Assembly: GCA_029779995.1 (NCBI GenBank)
Contig: JAKOZM010000030.1
Coordinates: forward strand, 1 to 6,596
Direction of reading: 5' to 3'
Length of the DNA: 6,596 nt
DNA from: Actinomycetes bacterium
GTDB lineage: Bacteria; Actinomycetota; Actinomycetes; S36-B12; UBA10799
Shown here: positions 1 to 6,279 of the stretch, in pieces
Layout of the letters: every line of letters starts with the position of its first letter
How positions within the stretch are numbered: the stretch's first letter is position 1
Translations under genes and position numbers: made by a program
The notes under the pieces: model-generated
Seen by the model: only the letters and a program-made list of their open reading frames with translations
Databases searched by the model: none
What the model was told of the DNA's origin: nothing

Positions 1-309
1 GAGGTCGGACAGCAGCGTTGGTTCACACCAGTCGTCGGCGTCGGCGAAGAAGAGGTAGCGGCTGTCGCTGGCGGCGATCCCCACGTTGCGGGGCCGGCCG
101 GGCCAACCGGAATTGACCTGATGGATGACGTGGAACCGCGGGTCGCTGCTGACCACCTCGTCACACAGACGTTCACAGCCGTCGGTGGAGCCGTCATCGA
201 TGAGCCAGACATCGAACGAGGGACTCGTCTGGCGGCGCAACGAGGCGATCAGCTCAGGCAGGTACGGCCCCTTGTTGAAAACCGGGACGATGACGCTGAC
301 ATCGACCAC
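1..309 (-). CDS. Family 2 glycosyltransferase, N-terminal 103 residues (partial, cut by window edge)
   Basis: Reading the minus strand from a GTG at 309-307 gives an open frame to the window edge that begins [20 protein letters not shown]. This is the classic start of a GT-A fold family 2 glycosyltransferase, which moves a sugar from a nucleotide-sugar donor to an acceptor. The nucleotide-binding motif DDGSTDG lies at residues 38-44. The metal/donor motif (FADADDW) lies around residues 88-94, and an N-G-P-R-N segment typical of the family precedes it. Donor, acceptor and any C-terminal membrane segments cannot be judged because the rest of the gene is missing. The start GTG shares one base with the TAG stop of accE (TAGTG), so the gene looks like the third cistron of an accD-accE-GT operon translated by reinitiation. 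No clear ribosome binding site precedes it. The family call is firm; the specificity is unknown. Confidence 0.88.
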   Translation of the reverse strand, partial: MVDVSVIVPVFNKGPYLPELIASLRRQTSPSFDVWLIDDGSTDGCERLCDEVVSSDPRFHVIHQVNSGWPGRPRNVGIAASDSRYLFFADADDWCEPTLLSDL

Positions 310-509
310 TAGCGCGGCAACCCCGAGGCATACCAGGCCCCTGGTCCACCGGCCACGGTGGTGCGCAGACCGGGCCGTGCCCAGTTGGACCTCACCGAGC
401 TGGGTGCAGGGGAGCCCGGCGCGCTGGCGGCCGCCGTGAGCAAGGAGATGACGACGGCGAGTTCCTCGTCGCTGGGCGCGCCGTGCACGACCTCGAACTG
501 GGCGTTCAC
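309..509 (-). CDS. accE: Acyl-CoA carboxylase epsilon subunit (AccE/PccE-like), 66 aa
   Basis: This small protein begins with a short beta-strand segment ([14 protein letters not shown], residues 5-18), followed by an alanine-rich helix (19-30). Its tail has a conserved-looking W43 and a C-terminal [12 protein letters not shown] (residues 55-66). That layout fits the actinobacterial acyl-CoA carboxylase epsilon family: VxxGxPxxEELA at the N-terminus, a variable linker, and a C-terminal Trp-x-x-Ser-Gly. Epsilon subunits bind the carboxyltransferase core and raise activity of propionyl/acetyl-CoA carboxylases in Streptomyces and Mycobacterium. The GTG start at 509-507 overlaps the accD stop TGA at 508-506 (GTGA), a translational-coupling arrangement, and no good Shine-Dalgarno precedes it. 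The position directly downstream of accD supports the call. The length is at the short end of a family that varies widely through its linker. It would be easy to miss as a short hypothetical ORF. Confidence 0.88.
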   Translation of the reverse strand: MNAQFEVVHGAPSDEELAVVISLLTAAASAPGSPAPSSVRSNWARPGLRTTVAGGPGAWYASGLPR

Positions 510-2098
510 AGCGGGATGTTCCCGTGCTTCTTCGGCGGCAGCACCTGCCGCTTGTTCTGCAGGGCACGCAACGCCTTGACGATCTCGATGCGGGTCTCGT
601 GCGGCATGATCACCCGGTCCACGTACCCGCGGTCGGCCGCGAGGTACGGATTGGCAAGGGTGTTGTCGTACTCCGCGATCAGGCGGGCCCGCTCCGCATC
701 GGGGTCCGTCGCGGCGGCGACCTCCTTGCGGTACAGGATGTTCACCGCACCTTGGGCGCCCATGACCGCGATCTGGCCGGTCGGCCAGGACAGTTCGACG
801 TCGGCTCCGAGGTGCTTGGAGCCCATGACCACGTACGCCCCTCCGTAGGCCTTACGGGTAATCACAGTGATCTTGGGGACGGTGGCCTCGCCGTAGGCGT
901 AGATGAGTTTCGCTCCGCGCCGGATGATGCCGTTCCACTCCTGGTCGGTGCCGGGCAGGAAGCCGGGTACATCGACGAAGGTGAGCACCGGGACATTGAA
1001 GGCGTCGCAGGTGCGCACGAAGCGGGAGGCCTTCTCGCTGGCATCGATGTCCAGGGTGCCGGCGTACTGCATGGGCTGATTGGCGACCACGCCGACGCTG
1101 CGGCCCTCCACCCGGCCGAAGCCGATGACCATGTTGGGTGCCCACAGTGGCTGCACCTCGAGGAACTCGCCGTCGTCCAGGACACCTTCGATCACCGTGT
1201 GGATGTCGTAGGGCTGGTTCGGGGAATCCGGGATGAGGGTGTCGAGGCTGCGATCCTCATCGGTCACCTCGAGGGTGGCCGGGTTGTCGAAGATCGGAGC
1301 GGGATCAAGGTTGTTACTGGGCAGGTAGCTCAGCAGGTTCTTGACGATGTCCAATGCGTCCTGCTCGTCGCTGCCCATCATGTGGGCCACACCCGACTTC
1401 GAGTTGTGGGTGCGCGCGCCGCCGAGCTCCTCGAACTCCACATCTTCACCGGTGACGGTCTTGATGACGTCGGGGCCGGTGATGAACATGTGGGAGGTCT
1501 TGTCGACCATCACGGTGAAGTCGGTGATGGCCGGGGAGTACACGGCACCGCCAGCACACGGCCCCATGATCAGGGAGATCTGAGGCACCACACCGGAGGC
1601 GTGGACGTTGCGCAGGAAGATCTCGCCGTACAACCCGAGGCTGACGACGCCCTCCTGGATGCGGGCGCCGCCGGAGTCGTTGATGCCGATGACCGGCACA
1701 CCCGTGGCCATGGCCATGTCCATCACTTTGACGATCTTCTCGCCGAAGACCTCGCCGAGGGAGCCGCCGAACACGGTGAAGTCCTGGGCGAACACGCAGA
1801 CCGGCCGGCCATCGATGGTGCCGTACCCGGTGACCACGCCGTCGCCGTAGGGGCGGGTCTTCTCGAGACCGAAGTTGTTGGAGCGGTGGCGCGCGAGTTC
1901 GTCCATCTCGACGAACGACCCGTCGTCCAGGAGCCACTCGATGCGCTCGCGGGCGGTCATCTTGCCTTTGGCATGCTGCTTGTCGATGCCCCGCTGCCCG
2001 CCGGCGACCGCTGCGACCTCCCGCCGGGCGGCCAGGTCTGCCAGCTTCCCGGCGGTGGTGGTGAGGTCTGGAGTGGGTTCTGCCGATTGGGCGCTCAT
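506..2098 (-). CDS. accD: Acyl-CoA carboxylase carboxyltransferase (beta) subunit, PccB/AccD5-like, 530 aa
   Basis: This is the biotin-dependent carboxyltransferase subunit. It moves the carboxyl group from carboxybiotin to acetyl- or propionyl-CoA, giving malonyl- or methylmalonyl-CoA. Both crotonase-like halves are present. The N-terminal half has [16 protein letters not shown] (47-62), [12 protein letters not shown] (139-150) and the oxyanion loop [12 protein letters not shown] (179-190). The C-terminal half has [10 protein letters not shown] (375-384) and [20 protein letters not shown] (415-434). Length matches PccB/AccD5 proteins. In-frame start codons exist further upstream, but homology begins near the ATG at 2098, and a TACCGT -10 element sits seven bases before it, so this start was chosen. 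It is followed by accE with a 4-base overlap, and is divergent from birA. V423 sits at the position reported to set acyl-chain preference (Asp in Streptomyces PccB, Ile in AccB), so the substrate range may be broad. The alpha subunit is outside the window. Confidence 0.96.
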   Translation of the reverse strand: MSAQSAEPTPDLTTTAGKLADLAARREVAAVAGGQRGIDKQHAKGKMTARERIEWLLDDGSFVEMDELARHRSNNFGLEKTRPYGDGVVTGYGTIDGRPVCVFAQDFTVFGGSLGEVFGEKIVKVMDMAMATGVPVIGINDSGGARIQEGVVSLGLYGEIFLRNVHASGVVPQISLIMGPCAGGAVYSPAITDFTVMVDKTSHMFITGPDVIKTVTGEDVEFEELGGARTHNSKSGVAHMMGSDEQDALDIVKNLLSYLPSNNLDPAPIFDNPATLEVTDEDRSLDTLIPDSPNQPYDIHTVIEGVLDDGEFLEVQPLWAPNMVIGFGRVEGRSVGVVANQPMQYAGTLDIDASEKASRFVRTCDAFNVPVLTFVDVPGFLPGTDQEWNGIIRRGAKLIYAYGEATVPKITVITRKAYGGAYVVMGSKHLGADVELSWPTGQIAVMGAQGAVNILYRKEVAAATDPDAERARLIAEYDNTLANPYLAADRGYVDRVIMPHETRIEIVKALRALQNKRQVLPPKKHGNIPL

Positions 2099-2111
2099 GA
2101 GGCAAACGGTA
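2099..2111 (-). promoter_or_regulatory. Candidate leaderless promoter (-10 element) of accD
   Basis: On the minus strand TACCGT (2111-2106) matches the actinobacterial -10 pattern TANNNT. It is followed by exactly seven bases and then the ATG at 2098, so transcription would start at or next to the A of the start codon. No purine-rich ribosome binding site and no clear -35 box are visible. A leaderless mRNA is inferred. Confidence 0.6.
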
Positions 2112-2188
2112 GCAACGCCGGCTCCCGCCGACTGCTGAGGCCACGTGTGCTGCCCCGTCGGCACTCGCGCTCGGGCGCCCGCCGGATC

Positions 2189-2201
2189 TACGCTGGCGCT
2201 C
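2189..2201 (+). promoter_or_regulatory. Candidate leaderless promoter (-10 element) of birA
   Basis: TACGCT at 2189-2194 fits TANNNT and is followed by seven bases and then the ATG at 2202, mirroring the accD promoter on the other strand. No Shine-Dalgarno sequence is visible. The perfect palindrome CGGGCGCCCG (2172-2181) lies just upstream, where a -35 box or an operator would sit. Whether it binds a regulator is unknown, and such palindromes are common in GC-rich DNA. Confidence 0.6.
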
Positions 2202-2936
2202 ATGAGTGCCACCGATATCGCCGCCCGTGTGGGGTGGACCCTGGAAATGGTGGAGTCCACCGGATCCACGAACGCCGATCTGCTCGCCCGCTCCGGTCAC
2301 GGGGTGGTCCTCGTCGCCCGTGAGCAGACCGCCGGCCGTGGCCGCCTGGACCGGCAATGGGTCAGCGCGCCCGGCGACGGTCTGACGTTCAGCGTGCGGC
2401 TGCAGGTGCCATCGGTGGTCAGCGCCTGGGGGTGGGTGCCCCTGATGGCGGGTCTGGCGACCGCGGATGCGCTGCGGGCGACCGGTGCGCGGGGGATCGC
2501 GGTCAAGTGGCCCAATGACGTGGTGGGTGGACCGGGCAAACTCGCCGGAATCCTTGCCCAGCGCGATGGGGACGCGGTGGTCATCGGGATCGGGGTCAAC
2601 CTGGCCTTTGCCGGCGAACGCCCGGATCCGAACGCGGTCAGCGTGGCCGAACTCGGTGGTTCGCCCGACGCGGACGCCGTGCTCGCAGGGGTCATTGAGA
2701 ACTTGTCCCGCTGGTGGGAACGGTTCGTGGCCGCCGGCGGCGACGCGCGGCGATCGGGCCTGGCAGCCGCTTACTCACAGGAGTGCGTGTCGGTCGGTGT
2801 CGACGTTCACGTCACTGGCGTTGATCGAACCTGGACCGGTCACGCCGAGGGGATCGATGACCTAGGACAGCTAATGGTCTTCGACGGGGTCGAGGTCGTG
2901 CCGGTATCAGCGGGAGATGTCACGCTGCGGACGTAG
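2202..2936 (+). CDS. birA: Biotin--[acetyl-CoA-carboxylase] ligase (biotin protein ligase), 244 aa
   Basis: This cytosolic enzyme makes biotinyl-5'-AMP from biotin and ATP, then transfers biotin to the conserved lysine of the carboxylase carrier domain. Family motifs appear in order: ESTGSTN (18-24), the adenylate-binding loop GRGRLDRQW (45-53), KWPNDV (102-107), KLAGIL with the catalytic-type K113 (113-118) and GIGVN (129-133). A C-terminal SH3-like beta domain follows from about residue 190. No N-terminal winged-helix domain is present, so this is the monofunctional type and not an E. coli-style repressor. An in-frame start exists at 2145, but conserved sequence begins near the ATG at 2202, which also sits seven bases after a -10 element. 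Its position beside accD/accE fits its job of activating the acyl-CoA carboxylase complex. Confidence 0.95.
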   Translation: MSATDIAARVGWTLEMVESTGSTNADLLARSGHGVVLVAREQTAGRGRLDRQWVSAPGDGLTFSVRLQVPSVVSAWGWVPLMAGLATADALRATGARGIAVKWPNDVVGGPGKLAGILAQRDGDAVVIGIGVNLAFAGERPDPNAVSVAELGGSPDADAVLAGVIENLSRWWERFVAAGGDARRSGLAAAYSQECVSVGVDVHVTGVDRTWTGHAEGIDDLGQLMVFDGVEVVPVSAGDVTLRT

Positions 2937-2956
2937 CGGGTGGTTCCACGCGCAGT

Positions 2957-2991
2957 TTGTTCACGGTGCAAAACGTGGCACGATCAGAGCC
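2957..2991 (+). promoter_or_regulatory. Candidate leaderless promoter of the PH-protein/cyclase pair
   Basis: CACGAT (2979-2984) is one base from TANNNT and is followed by seven bases and then the ATG at 2992. TTGTTC (2957-2962), 16 bases upstream of it, could act as the -35 box. No Shine-Dalgarno sequence precedes the start. The imperfect -10 makes this the weakest of the four promoter calls in the window. Confidence 0.42.
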
Positions 2992-3546
2992 ATGGCGTAC
3001 CCCACCAAACTTCTCGGCAACGATGAGCAGGTCCAGTTCGAACTGCGGCCGGCCTGGAAGACGCTGATCTGGCCGATCATCTGGTTCATCATCATCGTCG
3101 GGCTGTTCGGTTTCCTCATGGGCCAGGTGCGTTCCTGGTTCGACGGTGTCACCGGCGATTTCATGGTGTGGGGTCTGGTGTTCGTGGCGATTGTGGCCTT
3201 GGTGGTCCTGGTGATCCGGCCCGTCCTCTTCTGGTGGACCACGCAGTACGTCTTCACCAATCGCCGCATCATCATCCGCACGGGGATCGTTGCCCGCCGC
3301 GGCCGCGACATGCCCTTGAGTAAGGTCAACGATGTCTCGTTCGACCACAGCGTCTGGGAGCGGCTGCTGAACTGCGGCACCCTCATGATCGAAAGTGCTG
3401 CCGAGAACGGGCAGCTGATCATCGAGAACATTCCGGACGTCGAGAACGTGCAGCGTGAGGTCTACCGTCTGCACGACGAGGACGACGCCTTCCGGCGGGC
3501 CCGCAGTTCGGGTGTCGATCCGAGTCCGCCGACCAACGAATCGTGA
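2992..3546 (+). CDS. Membrane protein with bacterial PH domain (bPH_2/DUF304 family), 184 aa
   Basis: A short polar N-terminus is followed by two hydrophobic helices, about residues 22-43 (IWPIIWFIIIVGLFGFLMG) and 57-80 (FMVWGLVFVAIVALVVLVIR). The rest is a soluble domain with the bPH_2 signature: TTQYVFTNRRIIIRTGIVARR (83-103), PLSKVNDVSFDHS (108-120) and a GTLMIESA strand (129-136). Residues 160-184 are charged and probably disordered. The fold resembles pleckstrin-homology domains, but the biochemical role of this family is unknown. Homologues sit next to birA in actinobacteria; from memory Rv3278c is the M. tuberculosis counterpart. An upstream in-frame start at 2917 would overlap birA, and the ATG at 2992 fits homology and the promoter better. 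The last codons overlap the cyclase start (GTGA), suggesting coupled synthesis and perhaps a shared membrane-signalling role (inference). Confidence 0.9.
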   Translation: MAYPTKLLGNDEQVQFELRPAWKTLIWPIIWFIIIVGLFGFLMGQVRSWFDGVTGDFMVWGLVFVAIVALVVLVIRPVLFWWTTQYVFTNRRIIIRTGIVARRGRDMPLSKVNDVSFDHSVWERLLNCGTLMIESAAENGQLIIENIPDVENVQREVYRLHDEDDAFRRARSSGVDPSPPTNES

Positions 3547-4565
3547 CCCAGGAGAGTCTGCCCGAGGACGTCGGCAGGCAGATCACCGACATGCAGCAGC
3601 GTGTCCTGGGCGCGCCGTTGGAATACACCCGGGAGCAGGTGGCCAGTGATGCCGCCGTCCCGCTGGAGGCAGCGCGGGTGTTGTGGCGTTCCATGGGTTA
3701 CGCCGACGTGGGCGAGGCGGTGGCCTTCACCGGGCGGGACAAAGAGGCGCTGCACCGGATGCTGAACATGATCGAGGTGGGCAACCTCGACCCGGACACC
3801 GCCAACGACCTGACTCGGGCGCTCGGGCAGACCACGGCCCGGCTGGCCGACTGGCAGGTCAATGCGCTCGCCGGCCACTTGGAGCGCGAGGGTCTGATTG
3901 ACCCGGTCGACGGTTTGGCGCCCGCGACGCTGGACGTGTTCGTCGACGAGTTGGAGAAACTGACACCGGACCTCGAGGCGCTGCTGCTCTATGTGTGGCG
4001 CCGTGCCCTGGCGACCACCGTCACCCGTGCCGCCGTGACCGGCAGTGGCTCCACCGATGGTGACGCCGGCGTGCTGACGGTGGGTTTCGCCGACATGGTC
4101 GGCTACACGCGGCTCTCGCGGCGCCTGCCGGAGGACGAGTTGGCCCGGCTGGTGCAACGTTTCGAAGCTGTGAGTTCGGACATCGTCGCGGCTGGCGGGG
4201 GCCGACTGGTCAAGACGGTCGGTGATGAGGTGCTGTTCGTGGCCACGGCTGCTGATGAGGCCGCGGAGATCGCCCTGCGCCTGCATGAGACGCACGCCGA
4301 GGACGACAGCGTGCCCGAGATGCGAGTGGGTCTGGCCACGGGCCAGGTGCTCTCGCGGATGGGTGACGTGTTCGGCACGACCGTGAACCTGGCCAGCCGG
4401 CTCACCGCGATGGCCAAACCCGGTGGCTCGTTGGTCGACTCGGAGACCCGACTGCAGTTGGTCGAGGACGAGCGGTTCGCGTTGCGCGGCCAGCGCGGAC
4501 GGCCCGTACGCGGGTTCGGAGTGTTGCGTGCTTTCGTGCTCACCCGCGCCCCGGTGGACGACTGA
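3543..4565 (+). CDS. cya: Class III adenylate cyclase with N-terminal regulatory domain (Rv1264/Streptomyces Cya type), 340 aa
   Basis: Predicted to make cAMP from ATP in the cytosol. The catalytic domain spans about residues 176-335. Metal-binding aspartates are D184 (GFADMVGYT, 181-189) and D228 (KTVGDEVLF, 224-232). K224 is the adenine-recognising lysine. N282 and R286 in VFGTTVNLASRL (276-287) are the transition-state residues. The usual second specificity Asp is Thr (T279), the pattern of class IIIb cyclases. Residues 1-165 are helical and soluble, with EYTREQVASDAAVPLEAARVLWRSMGY (27-53) and a GQTTARLADWQVNAL stretch (95-109). This resembles the regulatory domain of mycobacterial Rv1264, which inhibits and pH-tunes the enzyme. 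All catalytic residues are present. The GTG start overlaps the PH-protein stop TGA by four bases, with no ribosome binding site, so translation is probably coupled. From memory, Streptomyces cya lies near pccB/pccE, supporting orthology. Confidence 0.93.
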   Translation: MTQESLPEDVGRQITDMQQRVLGAPLEYTREQVASDAAVPLEAARVLWRSMGYADVGEAVAFTGRDKEALHRMLNMIEVGNLDPDTANDLTRALGQTTARLADWQVNALAGHLEREGLIDPVDGLAPATLDVFVDELEKLTPDLEALLLYVWRRALATTVTRAAVTGSGSTDGDAGVLTVGFADMVGYTRLSRRLPEDELARLVQRFEAVSSDIVAAGGGRLVKTVGDEVLFVATAADEAAEIALRLHETHAEDDSVPEMRVGLATGQVLSRMGDVFGTTVNLASRLTAMAKPGGSLVDSETRLQLVEDERFALRGQRGRPVRGFGVLRAFVLTRAPVDD

Positions 4566-4571
4566 CCCCCC

Positions 4572-4583
4572 TACGCTGGGCGT
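4572..4583 (+). promoter_or_regulatory. Candidate leaderless promoter of the second carboxyltransferase gene
   Basis: TACGCT at 4572-4577 repeats the birA -10 hexamer exactly, including the following GG. It is followed by six bases and then the GTG at 4584. It begins seven bases after the cyclase stop codon, in an 18-base gap with no Shine-Dalgarno sequence. The gene may therefore have its own start site as well as readthrough from the upstream genes. Confidence 0.55.
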
Positions 4584-6101
4584 GTGGAGGATCTGAACGC
4601 ACTGTCTGAGCAGGTCAAGTCCGGAGGCGCACAGAAGTATCACACCGCCAACGCCCGGCGCGGCAAGATGTTCGCCCGCGACCGGATCGATCGGCTGGTG
4701 GACGCGGGGTCCTTCTGCGAGGACGGGATGTACGCCAATGTCAAGGCCGAGGGGCTGCCTGCCGACGGTGTTGTCACGGGTACAGCCACGATCGACGGCC
4801 GCCCCGTCGCGTTGATGGCCAATGACTCGACCGTGAAGGCTGGCTCCTGGGGGGCCCGCACGGTGGAGAAGATCATCCGGATCATCGAGGTCGCCTACAC
4901 GACGGGTGTCCCAATGGTCTACCTCGTCGACTCGGCCGGAGCCCGGATCACCGATCAGGTGGACCTGTTCCCGGGTCGGCGTGGCGCTGGCAAGATCTTC
5001 CACACGCAGGTACGGGCCAGTGGCGCGATCCCGCAGGTGTGCGCCTTGTTCGGGCCGTCAGCCGCCGGTGGTGCCTACATCCCGGCCTTCTGCGACATCG
5101 TGATCATGGTCGAGGGCAACGCAAGCATGTATCTGGCCAGCGACCGGATGGTGCAGATGGTCACCGGTGAGAAGACCACGCTGGAGGAGATGGGTGGCGC
5201 GCGGGTGCATTGTGCAGAGTCCGGGGTGGGGCACATGCTGGTCAAGAGCGAGTCCGATGCCCTGATCGGCGTGCGCAAGTACCTGTCCTATCTGCCACCG
5301 AACTGGCGGGAGGGGGCGCCGTCGAAGGCGGCCAAAGAACCGCAGAGCGTGGATCTGCGAGCGCTGGTCCCGGCGTCCGAGCGGCAGGCGTTTGACATGG
5401 CCCGGTACATCCGCGGCCTGGTCGATGCCGATTCCTTCTTCGAGATCCACGCGTTATGGGCCACCGAACTCATCGTCGGTTTCGCCCGCATGAACGGTGA
5501 GGTCGTCGGACTGGTGGCGAACAACTCCATGTCGAAGGGCGGGGCGCTGTTCGTCGACTCCGCGGACAAGGCCGCCCGTTTTGTGCAGTTGTGCGACGCG
5601 TTCAACGTCCCGCTGATCTTCCTGTCCGATGTGCCGGGGTTCATGGTCGGCACCCAGGTGGAGAAGCAGGGGATCATCCGCCATGGGGCCAAGATGATCA
5701 CCGCGATCTCGGAGGCGACGGTGCCCAAGATCTGCGTGGTGGTGCGCAAGGCCTACGGCGCGGGTCTCTACGCGATGGCCGGACCCGGCTTCGACCCTGA
5801 CGCGACGATCGCGCTGCCCAGCGCGAAGATCGCCGTCATGGGGGCGGAGGCTGCCGTGAATGCCGTCTACGCGAACAAGATCGCCGCACTGGAGACCGAG
5901 AACGAGAAGACCAAGTTCATCCTGGCCATGCGCGAGGAGTACGACAAGGACATCGACATCATGCGGTTGGCCTCAGAACTCGTCGTGGACGCGGTGATTG
6001 AACCCGAGCAGTTGCGCGCCGAGTTGGTCACGCGGATCGCCCGGGCCCGCAGCAAGGATCGCGCCTTCTCGGATCGCCGGCATGGGGTGACGCCGGTCTA
6101 G
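4584..6101 (+). CDS. Second acyl-CoA carboxylase carboxyltransferase (beta) subunit, substrate unassigned, 505 aa
   Basis: A complete biotin-dependent carboxyltransferase with both crotonase-like halves. The first half has MFARDRIDRLVDAGSF (29-44), VDSAGARI (115-122), RRGAGKIF (132-139) and the oxyanion loop GPSAAGGAYIPAF (157-169). The second has SDVPGFMVGT (348-357) and VRKAYGAGLYAMAGPGFDPD (387-406). The active-site loop differs from the neighbouring accD: GAGLYAM replaces GGAYVVM, putting Y396 where the chain-length residue sits. The gene is thus a distant paralogue, not a recent copy. It belongs to a subfamily often annotated propionyl-CoA carboxylase beta or acyl-CoA carboxylase. It might act on acetyl-, propionyl-, methylcrotonyl- or another acyl-CoA, and the sequence does not decide this. 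No alpha or epsilon subunit is adjacent, so it must borrow a biotin carboxylase encoded elsewhere. The GTG start was chosen because it gives the normal N-terminus and sits six bases after a -10 element. Confidence 0.92.
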   Translation: MEDLNALSEQVKSGGAQKYHTANARRGKMFARDRIDRLVDAGSFCEDGMYANVKAEGLPADGVVTGTATIDGRPVALMANDSTVKAGSWGARTVEKIIRIIEVAYTTGVPMVYLVDSAGARITDQVDLFPGRRGAGKIFHTQVRASGAIPQVCALFGPSAAGGAYIPAFCDIVIMVEGNASMYLASDRMVQMVTGEKTTLEEMGGARVHCAESGVGHMLVKSESDALIGVRKYLSYLPPNWREGAPSKAAKEPQSVDLRALVPASERQAFDMARYIRGLVDADSFFEIHALWATELIVGFARMNGEVVGLVANNSMSKGGALFVDSADKAARFVQLCDAFNVPLIFLSDVPGFMVGTQVEKQGIIRHGAKMITAISEATVPKICVVVRKAYGAGLYAMAGPGFDPDATIALPSAKIAVMGAEAAVNAVYANKIAALETENEKTKFILAMREEYDKDIDIMRLASELVVDAVIEPEQLRAELVTRIARARSKDRAFSDRRHGVTPV

Positions 6102-6144
6102 GCGGCCGTATCGGGCTCGGGCCGCCCGTATGGGGGCCGCCTTT
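6101..6144 (+). terminator. GC-rich stem-loop after the second carboxyltransferase gene
   Basis: GGCGGCC (6101-6107) pairs perfectly with GGCCGCC (6135-6141). An inner stem, CGGGC (6112-6116) with GCCCG (6124-6128), stacks inside it, and three T residues follow. The position starting at the stop codon suggests an intrinsic terminator. The T-tract is short, as is common in actinobacteria, so termination efficiency is uncertain. Confidence 0.55.
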
Positions 6145-6146
6145 GA

Positions 6147-6223
6147 CAGGTTCGCCGGTTTCGTTCAGGTTCGCCGGTTCGGAACGGGCGCGTTTGAACG
6201 TTTGGGGCGAATGTGCGGGGTGG
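6147..6223. repeat. 77-base direct repeat, copy A
   Basis: This non-coding block recurs 133 bases later (6280-6356) with a single difference (C at 6185, G at 6318). It starts with two tandem 19-base subunits that share the core AGGTTCGCCGGTT (starting at 6148 and 6167). It continues with a GCGCGTTTGAACGTTTGGGG stretch and ends in GTGCGGGGTGG. Within the copy, CGTTC (6162-6166) and GAACG (6182-6186) can pair as a small hairpin. No recognised repeat family could be assigned. Confidence 0.9.
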
Positions 6224-6228
6224 CCGGC

Positions 6229-6279
6229 CAGGTTCGCCGGTTCGGAACGACGCCCAGCGTGTTTGGGAGCCCGGGTCGC
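6229..6279. repeat. Partial or degenerate middle copy of the 77-base repeat
   Basis: Bases 6229-6249 match 6166-6186 of copy A exactly (21 bases, including the AGGTTCGCCGGTT core at 6230). After that the match fades to scattered similarity, such as a GTTTGGG at 6261-6267. It fills the gap between copies A and B, so the three form a tandem series with a decayed middle unit. Confidence 0.7.

Noticed and set aside
2145..2201. A longer birA beginning at the in-frame ATG at 2145.
   Set aside because: The extra 19 residues are not conserved-looking, would remove the promoter spacing at 2189-2201, and would overlap the accD promoter region.
524..2323. A 599-codon open frame on the plus strand, antisense to accD.
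   Set aside because: It is the reverse-strand shadow of a GC-rich coding gene. Its product is low-complexity in D, H, G and V with no recognisable domain, while the minus-strand frame is an unmistakable carboxyltransferase.
1446..2357. A 303-codon minus-strand open frame overlapping accD and the birA start.
   Set aside because: The product is dominated by R, H and G and is a frame-shifted reading of accD, typical of high-GC DNA.
2937..2991. A possible cAMP receptor (CRP) site upstream of the PH-protein/cyclase pair, suggested by GTGC...GCAC and CACG...CGTG pairs.
   Set aside because: Half-site spacing and sequence do not match the TGTGA-N6-TCACA pattern, and short inverted pairs of this kind are expected by chance.
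3462..5003. A 513-codon minus-strand open frame spanning the cyclase and second carboxyltransferase genes.
   Set aside because: It runs antisense across two well-supported genes, has no family motifs, and its composition is that of an antisense shadow.
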